The notes below the pieces were generated by a model. The model saw nothing but the letters and a program-made list of their open reading frames with translations. It was not told where the DNA came from and searched no databases. The translations under genes and the position numbers were made by a program. From JBBIIC01 sp037446725 (lineage in GTDB: Bacteria > Actinomycetota > Coriobacteriia > Anaerosomatales > SLCP01): DNA of 64,000 bases. Where the stretch lies: positions 1 through 64,000 of the forward strand of contig JBBIIC010000007.1 in NCBI GenBank assembly GCA_037446725.1. Reading direction: 5' to 3'. Positions within the stretch are counted from its first letter, which is position 1. Each line of letters opens with the position of its first letter. Below, piece by piece: positions 28,189-35,293 of this stretch.

Positions 28189-28851
28189 TCACAGCCCGTT
28201 CGCCGGCTCGCACCGCGGAGTGTGAGTGTCGGCCACGAAGCGGTTGTTGAGCAGCACGAACAGACGGTATGCCTGGCCGAGCAGGATCATGGCCTCCCCG
28301 GCCATCGCGTTGTCGAGGCGCTCCTGCGGAGCGTTGAACGGCGAATCGTGGATGAAGGCATTGCGCGCCGCGCGTACCTCGCGCCAGCGGGCAGGGAAGC
28401 CGCGATAGCCGAGTTCGGCGGCAGCGTCCTCGAACTGCTCGCCGGTCAGGTGCGGGAACAGCCGTCCGATCCTGCCACCGACCGCTCGCTGACCGTCGAG
28501 CACGACCTCGCGTACCTGCACGTCGGCGCCGCGCGCGGCGAGGATGCGATCGAGGATGTCCTCGAGGATCGCCTCGAGGAACGCGGCCACGAGGATGACG
28601 ACGATCTCCGACTCACCGTCGTCGTGGTAGCGCCGGATCCGGGCGTCGAGGCGCTGCAGTCGCTCGGTGGGGAAGACGCGCCTGGAATCGCCGAGTGCGG
28701 CGCAGTATGGACACGGTTCAGTGCCGGCACCGAACTTCGGGTCGGCACTGAGGAAGCCGCAGTGCGGGCACTCGAAGTAGGTGGGCGCCGTCGCCGGGAC
28801 GTCGTGGACGGGCTCGCTGCGCCTATCGCCCTTGTGGTGGTGTTTCGTCAC
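28189..28851 (-). CDS. Zinc-ribbon protein with HEPN-like C-terminal domain
   Basis: Unassigned protein of 220 residues. After a His-rich start (VTKHHHKG) there is a zinc ribbon with CPHCGF and CPYC (about 30-57). The C-terminal half is helical and carries ARNAFIHDS, an R-X4-H motif as in HEPN ribonuclease or nucleic-acid-associated proteins, with further helices after it. GTG at 28851 is chosen because it gives this His-rich opening and longer frames run into low-similarity sequence. It lies ten bases upstream of hypF in the same direction, so it may be co-expressed with the hyp genes. The function is not known. Confidence 0.65.
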   Translation of the reverse strand: MTKHHHKGDRRSEPVHDVPATAPTYFECPHCGFLSADPKFGAGTEPCPYCAALGDSRRVFPTERLQRLDARIRRYHDDGESEIVVILVAAFLEAILEDILDRILAARGADVQVREVVLDGQRAVGGRIGRLFPHLTGEQFEDAAAELGYRGFPARWREVRAARNAFIHDSPFNAPQERLDNAMAGEAMILLGQAYRLFVLLNNRFVADTHTPRCEPANGL

Positions 28852-28904
28852 ACCGGCATTGTAGCAGCGGGGCCGCGTATCGCGGTGTCCTCGCCGGCGC
28901 CGTG

Positions 28905-29945
28905 CTAGCCGTGCGCGGTCCGGTTCGCCGAGCGGCGCTTGAGAGCGTAGCCGATCAGCAGCGCCACCCCGAGGGTGATGGCGGCACCGACTACGCCCGC
29001 GGTGGTCGTCCCGACGTCGACGGCCGGCCACACCGCCTCGGCTTCGGCCGCTTCTCCGGAACCCGCCGGGAACGCGTAGTCGGGCATGAAGCTCAGTCGT
29101 TCCTGGACGGACTGCGAACGCTCGTGAGCCGCCGCGGTGGCGCCTTCGATCTCCGCGGTGCCGGCCACACGCTCGATCGACCACTCGAGCCCGTCCGGGT
29201 TGGCCGAGGCGAACCAGGCGATGACTCCTCCGGCGACGAGGGCGGCGACCAGCAGACCGATGACGACCGGCCTGACCGAGACCCCGCCGAGCGATCGGCT
29301 CGCCGCGGTCCGCGCCAGGATCTCCGGCTGGGCCTCGCGCACGAACAGCAGCACCCCAGCGGTGATCAGACCCTCGATGACGCCGATCGCGAGGTGGATC
29401 GGGATCATCACTAGCATGAAGGTCGCGAAGGGCAGCTCCGAAACGCCCGAGACGGTGGTCTGGACCACCACCGCCACCGCGCCGAGCGTGAGCCCGACCA
29501 CCACGGCGAGGACGCTGCCGAGCACGAGCCGCGCTCGCGTGGGGTTCGTTCCGACGATCGGCTTGAAAATCAGCGGATAGGCGATGAAGGCAGGGAAGAC
29601 CCCGAGGTTGAAGATGTTGGCGCCGAGCGCGATCAGCCCTCCGTCGGCGAAGAAGAGCGCCTGCACGCCGAGCACCGACGCGATGACGAGGAACGCCGCG
29701 TGGGGTCCAAGCAGCGCTGCGAGCAGCAGGCCACCCCCGATGTGCCCGCTCGAACCGGTGCCGGGAATCGCGAAGTTGAGCATCTGGGCCGCGAAGACGA
29801 AAGCTCCGGCCACTCCCATCAGCGGTATCTTGCTGTCGTCGAGGCCCTCACGGACCTTCTTGGCGCAGTAGACCGTGGTGACGGCCGTGGCACTCCACAT
29901 CGCCGCACCGACAGCCGGCGTGAGGAGTGCGTCTGACATGTGCAT
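28905..29945 (-). CDS. nikMN: Nickel ECF transporter S component, CbiM/NikM fused to a PDGLE domain
   Basis: Membrane protein of 346 residues. The N-terminal CbiM/NikM domain starts MHMSDALL. The free N-terminus and His at position 2 coordinate the metal in this family, which fixes the start at 29945. It continues with GIPGTGSSGHIGG-like sequence (FAIPGTGSSGHIGGG) and seven or so helices. The C-terminal part contains ANPDGLEWSIE, the PDGLE (NikN/CbiN-like) domain, and a last helix. NikR and the hyp genes nearby make nickel the likely substrate rather than cobalt. Confidence 0.9.
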   Translation of the reverse strand: MHMSDALLTPAVGAAMWSATAVTTVYCAKKVREGLDDSKIPLMGVAGAFVFAAQMLNFAIPGTGSSGHIGGGLLLAALLGPHAAFLVIASVLGVQALFFADGGLIALGANIFNLGVFPAFIAYPLIFKPIVGTNPTRARLVLGSVLAVVVGLTLGAVAVVVQTTVSGVSELPFATFMLVMIPIHLAIGVIEGLITAGVLLFVREAQPEILARTAASRSLGGVSVRPVVIGLLVAALVAGGVIAWFASANPDGLEWSIERVAGTAEIEGATAAAHERSQSVQERLSFMPDYAFPAGSGEAAEAEAVWPAVDVGTTTAGVVGAAITLGVALLIGYALKRRSANRTAHG

Positions 29946-30159
29946 GGGACCCTCCGATCGTACCCGGCCGCGCCGGCGACAGTCATTCCATGAGTGCTAC
30001 TACTTCTGAATCCGTGCTACGATGGGTCAACGGTAGTGAGCGGACAGCGGGTCGGTCAAGCCCTTCCGGTCGATTCGCACGAAGTCGTACCGCGGAGCGC
30101 GGACGGTGCTACGCAACCGCGCTGAACGTGCCATCCGGGTGCCACGGAGGGAGGCGGAC
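29946..30159. promoter_or_regulatory. Divergent nikMN / nikR control region with possible NikR sites
   Basis: This 214-base gap separates nikMN from nikR and must hold both promoters. Two copies of GTGCTAC occur at 29994-30000 and 30014-30020, 20 bases apart, and GGTAGTGAG follows near 30032 as an imperfect inverted partner. These are candidate NikR operators, but they do not match the Escherichia coli GTATGA palindrome. Confidence 0.35.
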
Positions 30160-30579
30160 GTGTCGGGAGTCGTCAGATTCGGGGTGTCGGCTGACGAGCG
30201 CCTGCTCGACCGGTTCGACGAGCTGATCGCCGAGCGTGGCTACGTCAACCGGTCGGAAGCAGTGCGCGACCTCATGCGCGCCGCACTGGTCGAGGAGCAG
30301 TGGAAGACCGGCGAGGGCGAGGCCGTCGGCACCGTGACGCTCGTCTACGACCACCACTCCTCCGACCTCGCTGACCGGCTGACTGCGCAGCAGCACTCTC
30401 ACCATCAGGAGATCGTGTCGACCCTGCACGTGCACCTCGATCACCATCACTGTCTCGAGGTGCTCGTTCTGCGCGGGATGCCGCACGTCATCGGGCGCAT
30501 CGCCGCCGAGCTCATCGGAACCAAGGGCGTCAAGCACGGCAAGTTCGTCGCCACCACCACCGGCCAGGGTCTCGCGTAG
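30160..30579 (+). CDS. nikR: Nickel-responsive regulator NikR
   Basis: Ribbon-helix-helix repressor of 139 residues, the normal NikR length. The N-terminal DNA-binding part reads RFGVSADERLLDRFDELI and then YVNRSEAVRDLMR. The ACT-like nickel domain contains STLHVHLDHHHCLEVLVLRG, in which HVH and the following Cys match the His-X-His-X5-Cys nickel site, plus an upstream His. GTG 30160 is preferred over an earlier in-frame start because GGAGGCGG lies just before it. It probably represses the divergent nikMN and its own nikQO. Confidence 0.93.
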   Translation: MSGVVRFGVSADERLLDRFDELIAERGYVNRSEAVRDLMRAALVEEQWKTGEGEAVGTVTLVYDHHSSDLADRLTAQQHSHHQEIVSTLHVHLDHHHCLEVLVLRGMPHVIGRIAAELIGTKGVKHGKFVATTTGQGLA

Positions 30580-30587
30580 GGGGAGCC

Positions 30588-31400
30588 GTGTCAGCGCTCG
30601 AAGAGGGCATCTACGATCTCGGCCGGCTCGACCGGTTGTCGTTCGGGGACACGGCGGTGCACCGGCTCGACCCGCGGGCGAAGGTCATCACGACGATGGT
30701 GTTCCTCGTCTGCGTCGTCTCGTTCGGCCCCTACCAGCTGCTGCCCATGCTGCCGTTCGTCCTGTTCCCGGTCGTGCTCGCCGCCGAGGCCGATCTGCCG
30801 CTCGGCTTCCTGCTGCGGAAACTGCTTGCTGTCGCACCGTTCGCGGTGGTCGTGGGGATGTTCAACCCCCTGCTCGACACCGAGACGCTTGTGACCCTCG
30901 GTGGTCTGCAGATCTCTGGCGGATGGGTGTCGTACCTCTCCATCCTCATGCGGTTCTTCCTGACGACGATCGCCGCGCTCGTGCTCATCGCGACGACGAG
31001 CTTCGCGGGTGTGTGCCGTGCGCTCGGCAAGCTCGGACTGCCCGACGTGCTCGTCACCCAGCTCCTCCTGCTCTACCGCTACATCTTCGTGCTCGGTGGC
31101 GAGACCATGCGTATGGCGCGCGCGCGGGCGCTGCGCTCGTTCGGGAAGCGCGGGATGGGCATGGGTGTGTACACGCAGATCCTCGGCCACCTGCTCCTGC
31201 GGACCTACGACCGCGCCCGGCGTGTCTACGAGGCCATGCTCGCGCGCGCGTTCGATGGCGAGGTCCGGCTGGAGGGCGCGCTCCACTTCGGCGCACGGGA
31301 CACCGTCTTCATGCTCGGGTGGTCCGCGGCGTTCGTGTTCTTCCGCGCGGTGAACGTCCCGCTCCTGCTTGGCAGCCTCATCACGGGGGTGATCGGATGA
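30588..31400 (+). CDS. nikQ: ECF transporter T component NikQ/CbiQ
   Basis: Transmembrane coupling subunit of the nickel ECF transporter, 270 residues with about five or six helices. LDPRAKVITTMVFLV near residue 25 is a T-component hallmark, and the cytoplasmic coupling motifs include ARALRSFG near 182 and YEAMLARAFDGE near 215, the Ala-Arg-Gly-like helices that contact the ATPase. GTG 30588 follows GGGGAGCC. It overlaps nikO by four bases. Confidence 0.92.
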   Translation: MSALEEGIYDLGRLDRLSFGDTAVHRLDPRAKVITTMVFLVCVVSFGPYQLLPMLPFVLFPVVLAAEADLPLGFLLRKLLAVAPFAVVVGMFNPLLDTETLVTLGGLQISGGWVSYLSILMRFFLTTIAALVLIATTSFAGVCRALGKLGLPDVLVTQLLLLYRYIFVLGGETMRMARARALRSFGKRGMGMGVYTQILGHLLLRTYDRARRVYEAMLARAFDGEVRLEGALHFGARDTVFMLGWSAAFVFFRAVNVPLLLGSLITGVIG

Positions 31401-32164
31401 GCCACCACTCGATCGAGTGCAGCGGCGTTCACTTTCGGTACCCCGATGGCACGCCGGCACTCAACGGCATCTCGTTCTCAGTCTCCCATGGCGAGTCGGT
31501 CGCCCTCGTGGGCGCCAACGGCGCGGGCAAGTCGACGCTGCTCATGCACCTCATGGGCTTCCTCGTGCCGACCGGGGGTGAGGTCCGGATCGGTGAGATA
31601 CCGGTGACGAAGGGCACGGTGCGCGACATCAGACGCTCGATCGGGATGGTCTTCCAGGACCCGGACGATCAGCTGTTCATGCCGAGTGTCGCCGAGGACG
31701 TCGCCTTCGGCCCGCTGAATCTCGGGCTGCCCGATGCCGAGGTCGCCGCGCGTGTGGACGACGCGCTCGCGCGCGTCGGCGCATCCCATCTCAAGGATCG
31801 TCCGCCCTATCGGCTCTCGGGCGGGGAGAAGCGTGCCGTGTCGATCGCGACGGTGCTCGCGATGTGCCCGAGCGCTCTCGTCATGGACGAGCCGTCCTCC
31901 AACTTGGACCCGCGCGCACGCCGACGCCTGATCGAGCTCCTCGCGACATTCGACCACACGAAGATCATCGCCACTCACGACCTCGACCTCGCACTCGAGC
32001 TCTGCGAGCGTACGATCGTCATGAGCGGTGGTGTTGTCACCGCCGACGGGCCGACGCGGGACGTCTTCGCTGACGACGAGCTGATGGCGCGCAGCGGACT
32101 CGAGCGTCCGCCCGCAATGCAGCCCTGCCCCGTGTGTGCGGGGCCACGCACCGGGCTGACTTAG
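31397..32164 (+). CDS. nikO: ECF transporter ATP-binding subunit NikO/CbiO
   Basis: ABC ATPase of 255 residues that powers nickel uptake with NikMN and NikQ. Walker A is GANGAGKST (about 38-46), the Q loop lies in GMVFQDPDDQLF, the signature is LSGGEKRA, Walker B is ALVMDEPSSNLD, and the switch His is in IIATHDLDLA. The DPDDQLF form of the Q loop is typical for CbiO-type ECF ATPases. The C-terminal 40 residues end with a Cys pair (CPVC) of unknown role. Confidence 0.94.
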   Translation: MSHHSIECSGVHFRYPDGTPALNGISFSVSHGESVALVGANGAGKSTLLMHLMGFLVPTGGEVRIGEIPVTKGTVRDIRRSIGMVFQDPDDQLFMPSVAEDVAFGPLNLGLPDAEVAARVDDALARVGASHLKDRPPYRLSGGEKRAVSIATVLAMCPSALVMDEPSSNLDPRARRRLIELLATFDHTKIIATHDLDLALELCERTIVMSGGVVTADGPTRDVFADDELMARSGLERPPAMQPCPVCAGPRTGLT

Positions 32165-32418
32165 ACGCGTTCGACGGTTGCCGAACCGCCGGAGCCGGCC
32201 TCGATGACCTCTGTCGAGGACTGCAGCTTCGCGCGCGCCTCGCCGAGCAGGACGCTCGCCTGGGCCACGAGTGCGCTTCCTTCGCGCTCCTCGGCATGGT
32301 CGGCGAGATGGTGGATCTGCTCGAGCCACTGCTGCGCCATGGCGAGCGAGTCGTCGACCTGGGCGATCATGAGTCTGAGTTGTCCGGTGTGGACTCCGGT
32401 CTCACAGATGGCGATCAA
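32161..32418 (-). CDS. Small hypothetical protein
   Basis: Up to 85 residues, mostly helical and charged, with a likely coiled stretch (AMAQQWLEQIHHLADHAEE). No family is recognised. It converges with nikO, overlapping its stop by four bases, and follows trxA in the minus-strand operon. The only upstream start is a TTG with a crowded ribosome site, so the protein may begin later, for example at the ATG for MIAQVDDSL. Confidence 0.45.
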   Translation of the reverse strand: MIAICETGVHTGQLRLMIAQVDDSLAMAQQWLEQIHHLADHAEEREGSALVAQASVLLGEARAKLQSSTEVIEAGSGGSATVERV

Positions 32419-32501
32419 CCTCTCTTCATCTCTGCGTCATGAGACGCGCTGAACGACGGCCGCTGAGGGCCGCGGACCCGCGATCGGAGGGACGGGGGAG
32501 C

Positions 32502-32831
32502 CTAGCCGATCCAGGGAGCGAGCTCTTCGACGAGCCGTTTCTTCGGCATCGCGCCGACGAGCTTCTTGACGACCTCGCCACCGCTGAAGATCAGCAGCGT
32601 CGGTATCGACAGGATCTCGTACTTCTGCGCGGTCGCGGGGTTCTCGTCGACATTGAGCTTGCCGATCACGAGCTTGTCGCCGTACTCGTCGGCGAGCTCC
32701 TTGAGGACCGGCTCCATCATGCGGCAGGGTCCGCACCACGGCGCCCAGAAGTCGAGGACGACCGGCTTGTCGGCCTTGACGACGTCGCTCTCGAATCCGG
32801 CGTCGGTGACCTGGATCAACGCATCGCTCAT
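32502..32831 (-). CDS. trxA: Thioredoxin
   Basis: Small disulfide reductant of 109 residues with active site WCGPC (FWAPWCGPCRMM, about 30) and the cis-Pro loop SIPTLLIF. ATG 32831 has GGAGACG just upstream. A longer frame would add an Arg-rich stretch with no similarity. Thioredoxin reductase lies 24 bases upstream in the same operon. Confidence 0.96.
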   Translation of the reverse strand: MSDALIQVTDAGFESDVVKADKPVVLDFWAPWCGPCRMMEPVLKELADEYGDKLVIGKLNVDENPATAQKYEILSIPTLLIFSGGEVVKKLVGAMPKKRLVEELAPWIG

Positions 32832-32855
32832 CCTACGTCTCCTTCCATGGCGCAC

Positions 32856-33794
32856 CTAGATGGCGCAGACCTTCTCGTCGATCAAACGCAGTGCCTCAAA
32901 CGCCGCCGAGGCCCCTTTGGCTGCGGCGGTGATGACCTGCTTGAGCTCCGAGTCGGTGACGTCACCGGCGGCGAACAAGCCAGGCCACGTGGTTCGCCCG
33001 TCGTGGTCTATCTTGATGTACCCTTTCTCATCCACGTCGACAAGGTCAAGGGCGACCTCGTTCACCGGATCGACACCGACGAAGATGAAGACACCGTCGA
33101 GCGGCAGGTGCAGGTCGTCTTCGCCCTTGGTGGAGTGCAGGACGATGCCGGTCACCTTGCTGCCGTCACCCTCGATGGCAGAGACGACGCGGCTCCACTG
33201 CATCTCGATCTTCCCATTCTCGAAGCTGCGCTCCTGTATGCACTTGGTGGCGCGCAGCTCATCGCGGCGGTGCACGAGGTGCACGCGGGTCGCGAACTTG
33301 GTGAGGAACAGCGCCTCTTCGACGGCCGCGTCGCCGCCTCCGATGACGCACACGGTCTTGTCCTTGTACAGGGCGCCGTCGCAGGTGGCACACCATGAGA
33401 CGCCGCGACCGGTGTACTCCGCCTCGCCGGGGACCCCGAGCTTCTTGGGCACCGCGCCCGTCGCGATGATGACCGCGCGCGCGAGGTACTCGTCCCCGTC
33501 CTCGGTCGTGACGACGAAGTCGAGCGCCTCCGGCCGGATGGAGACGATGTTGGTGAACGGCTTGACCTTGGCCCCGAACTCCTCGGCCTGGGCGAGCATG
33601 AGGTCGCCGAGCTCCTGGCCCGAGAGACCCTTCGGGAAGCCGGGGTAGTTCTCGACCCAGTCGGTGGTGACGATCTGTCCGCCGGGGATACCGCGCTCGA
33701 AGACGACCGTCTTCGCCCGGGCCCGGGCGGAGTACAGGGCGGCGGTCAGACCCGCGGGGCCACCGCCCACGATGGCGATGTCGACGGTCTCCAT
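32856..33794 (-). CDS. trxB: Thioredoxin reductase
   Basis: Flavoprotein of 312 residues that reduces thioredoxin with NADPH. FAD-binding GGGPAGLTAALYSARA is at the N-terminus, the redox pair is CATCD (about 137-141), the NADP loop is GGGDAAVEEA, and the FAD-closing motif is GLFAAGDVTD. It directly follows the PIN-TPR gene with one base between, so it belongs to the same transcript. Confidence 0.96.
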   Translation of the reverse strand: METVDIAIVGGGPAGLTAALYSARARAKTVVFERGIPGGQIVTTDWVENYPGFPKGLSGQELGDLMLAQAEEFGAKVKPFTNIVSIRPEALDFVVTTEDGDEYLARAVIIATGAVPKKLGVPGEAEYTGRGVSWCATCDGALYKDKTVCVIGGGDAAVEEALFLTKFATRVHLVHRRDELRATKCIQERSFENGKIEMQWSRVVSAIEGDGSKVTGIVLHSTKGEDDLHLPLDGVFIFVGVDPVNEVALDLVDVDEKGYIKIDHDGRTTWPGLFAAGDVTDSELKQVITAAAKGASAAFEALRLIDEKVCAI

Positions 33795-33795
33795 G

Positions 33796-34911
33796 CTAGA
33801 ACGTCCCCCCTTCAGGAAGCGGCTGGCCGGCGTCGGTGGCCTCCTGGCGCACCTGCGCGAGCGCAGCGGTCGCCTCCTGATTGATCTGCTGCGCCTGGGC
33901 GTCGCCGCCGCCGGTGAGTTCGATGACGCGCTGGAACTGGGTGGCCGCGGCCGCGAAGTCCTGTCGGCCTCGCCAGTAGAAGACGCCGAGATTGAAGATC
34001 GCTTGGACGTGCTCCCCGTCCTGCTCGAGGATGCGCGTTGCTTCCTGGATGGCGCGGTCGGTCTGCCCCCCGTAGAAGTAGGAGGCCGCCAGATCGGCGC
34101 GCACGTCGGCGTTCTCCGGCCGCAGTTCGAGGTAGCGCTCGTAATGACGGGTCGCCAGCGACGAGTACCGGATGTCGCCGGTGCTCAGCCGCAGCTCGTA
34201 GTAGAGGTTGGCGAGCGCCAGCCGGGTGTCGAGGTTCGTCTCGTCACGCTCGAGGATCGTGAGGTAGTCCAGGATCCGCTGCTGCGCGGCGGGGAGCTGG
34301 TCACGGAACTCCACCGGTACCGCGGTCGGAGCGCCCTCGCGGGTGCCCGGGCCCCAGATGGTGATGAAGACGATGGCGGCGAACACCGCGAGTGAGGTCC
34401 CGAGGATGCCAAGGGGAACCCGGTACCGCTGGAACGGCCGGATGATGTAACGCTTGGCGAAACCGCCGTCCGGGCCCTCCGCGTAGCGCTCGACCTCCAG
34501 GCCGTAGGTCTGCGCCTTAAGCAGCATGTTGAGGTCGTTCGTCACCATCACCAGGCCGTCGGCACAGCCGCTCTGGCACTGCTGCACGGCTACGGCAAGG
34601 ATGCGGTCGTCGGCGTTTCGCGTGGACAAGCCGTCGGGCATCGGCGCGTCCGGGTCGACGGGTACGACACGCAGGCGGCCTCCGTCGGGCAGCTCGATGC
34701 CCTCGATCAGGCTGCCGTCCTCGGACAGCTCGAACAGTATCCTCGAGACCTCGCGGCCCCGGAACCTCAGGTCGGGATCGACCCGGGAGGTCTTGAGCTT
34801 GTCGAGTTCGCCGAGGACCGTCTCCGGGATGATCACCTCGGCGTCGGGGAAGGCAAGCAGTGCCTGCGGGTCCGCAAGCAGCACGTTGGTATCGAGCACG
34901 ATCGTCTTCAT
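33796..34911 (-). CDS. PIN-domain protein with transmembrane helix and TPR repeats
   Basis: Unusual fusion of 371 residues. The N-terminal 150 residues form a PIN nuclease-like domain with the acidic residues in place: LDTNVLLAD, the Glu in PETVLGELDKL, ADDRILAVA and TNDLNMLLKA. This resembles the PIN domain that precedes PhoH-type ATPases. A helix at about 172-192 (VPLGILGTSLAVFAAIVFITI) follows, then TPR-like repeats (about 220-345) with ALANLYYELR, DLAASYFYGG and IFNLGVFYWRG. The PIN part would face the cytoplasm and the TPRs the outside. The role is unknown; trxB and trxA are downstream. Confidence 0.75.
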   Translation of the reverse strand: MKTIVLDTNVLLADPQALLAFPDAEVIIPETVLGELDKLKTSRVDPDLRFRGREVSRILFELSEDGSLIEGIELPDGGRLRVVPVDPDAPMPDGLSTRNADDRILAVAVQQCQSGCADGLVMVTNDLNMLLKAQTYGLEVERYAEGPDGGFAKRYIIRPFQRYRVPLGILGTSLAVFAAIVFITIWGPGTREGAPTAVPVEFRDQLPAAQQRILDYLTILERDETNLDTRLALANLYYELRLSTGDIRYSSLATRHYERYLELRPENADVRADLAASYFYGGQTDRAIQEATRILEQDGEHVQAIFNLGVFYWRGRQDFAAAATQFQRVIELTGGGDAQAQQINQEATAALAQVRQEATDAGQPLPEGGTF

Positions 34912-34933
34912 CGGCGGGTCGTTCTCCGGGTCG

Positions 34934-35293
34934 TCATCGGATGGGTGAGGTCGCGTAGTAATTGAGCACGGGGAGCTGGTCCGGCGGCCGGCTCTCGATC
35001 CAGCCGGTCACCGGAGCGTACACCCACGTGTCCTCGACCTCTATCTTGCCCCAGACTTCGACCCGTGTGTTGTCCTGGTTGTAGAGGTACACGGTCACTC
35101 CATATTCGGCGGCGGTGTCGGCTGCCGCCCGGGCGGCCTCATCGCGGCCCGTGGTCGCCAGGCCCGCTGCCACGTCCGCGGCAGAGCGCGTGGCCTCGAT
35201 CACCGCTCGGCGCGCGCTAACGTACGCGCCCAGGTCGTGCACGAACGTCACGGCCAGAGCGATCCCGAGCGCGATGAGCAGGACCTTCTTCAC
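34934..35293 (-). CDS. Small membrane-anchored hypothetical protein
   Basis: Protein of 119 residues with an N-terminal helix (VLLIALGIALAVTFVHDL) that could be a signal anchor. It is followed by an Ala-rich helical stretch and a C-terminal region with VTVYLYNQDNTRVEVWG. The overall shape recalls TadE/TadG-like pseudopilin-related proteins, but similarity is too weak to claim. It overlaps the stop of the large upstream gene by four bases. Confidence 0.6.
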   Translation of the reverse strand: MKKVLLIALGIALAVTFVHDLGAYVSARRAVIEATRSAADVAAGLATTGRDEAARAAADTAAEYGVTVYLYNQDNTRVEVWGKIEVEDTWVYAPVTGWIESRPPDQLPVLNYYATSPIR

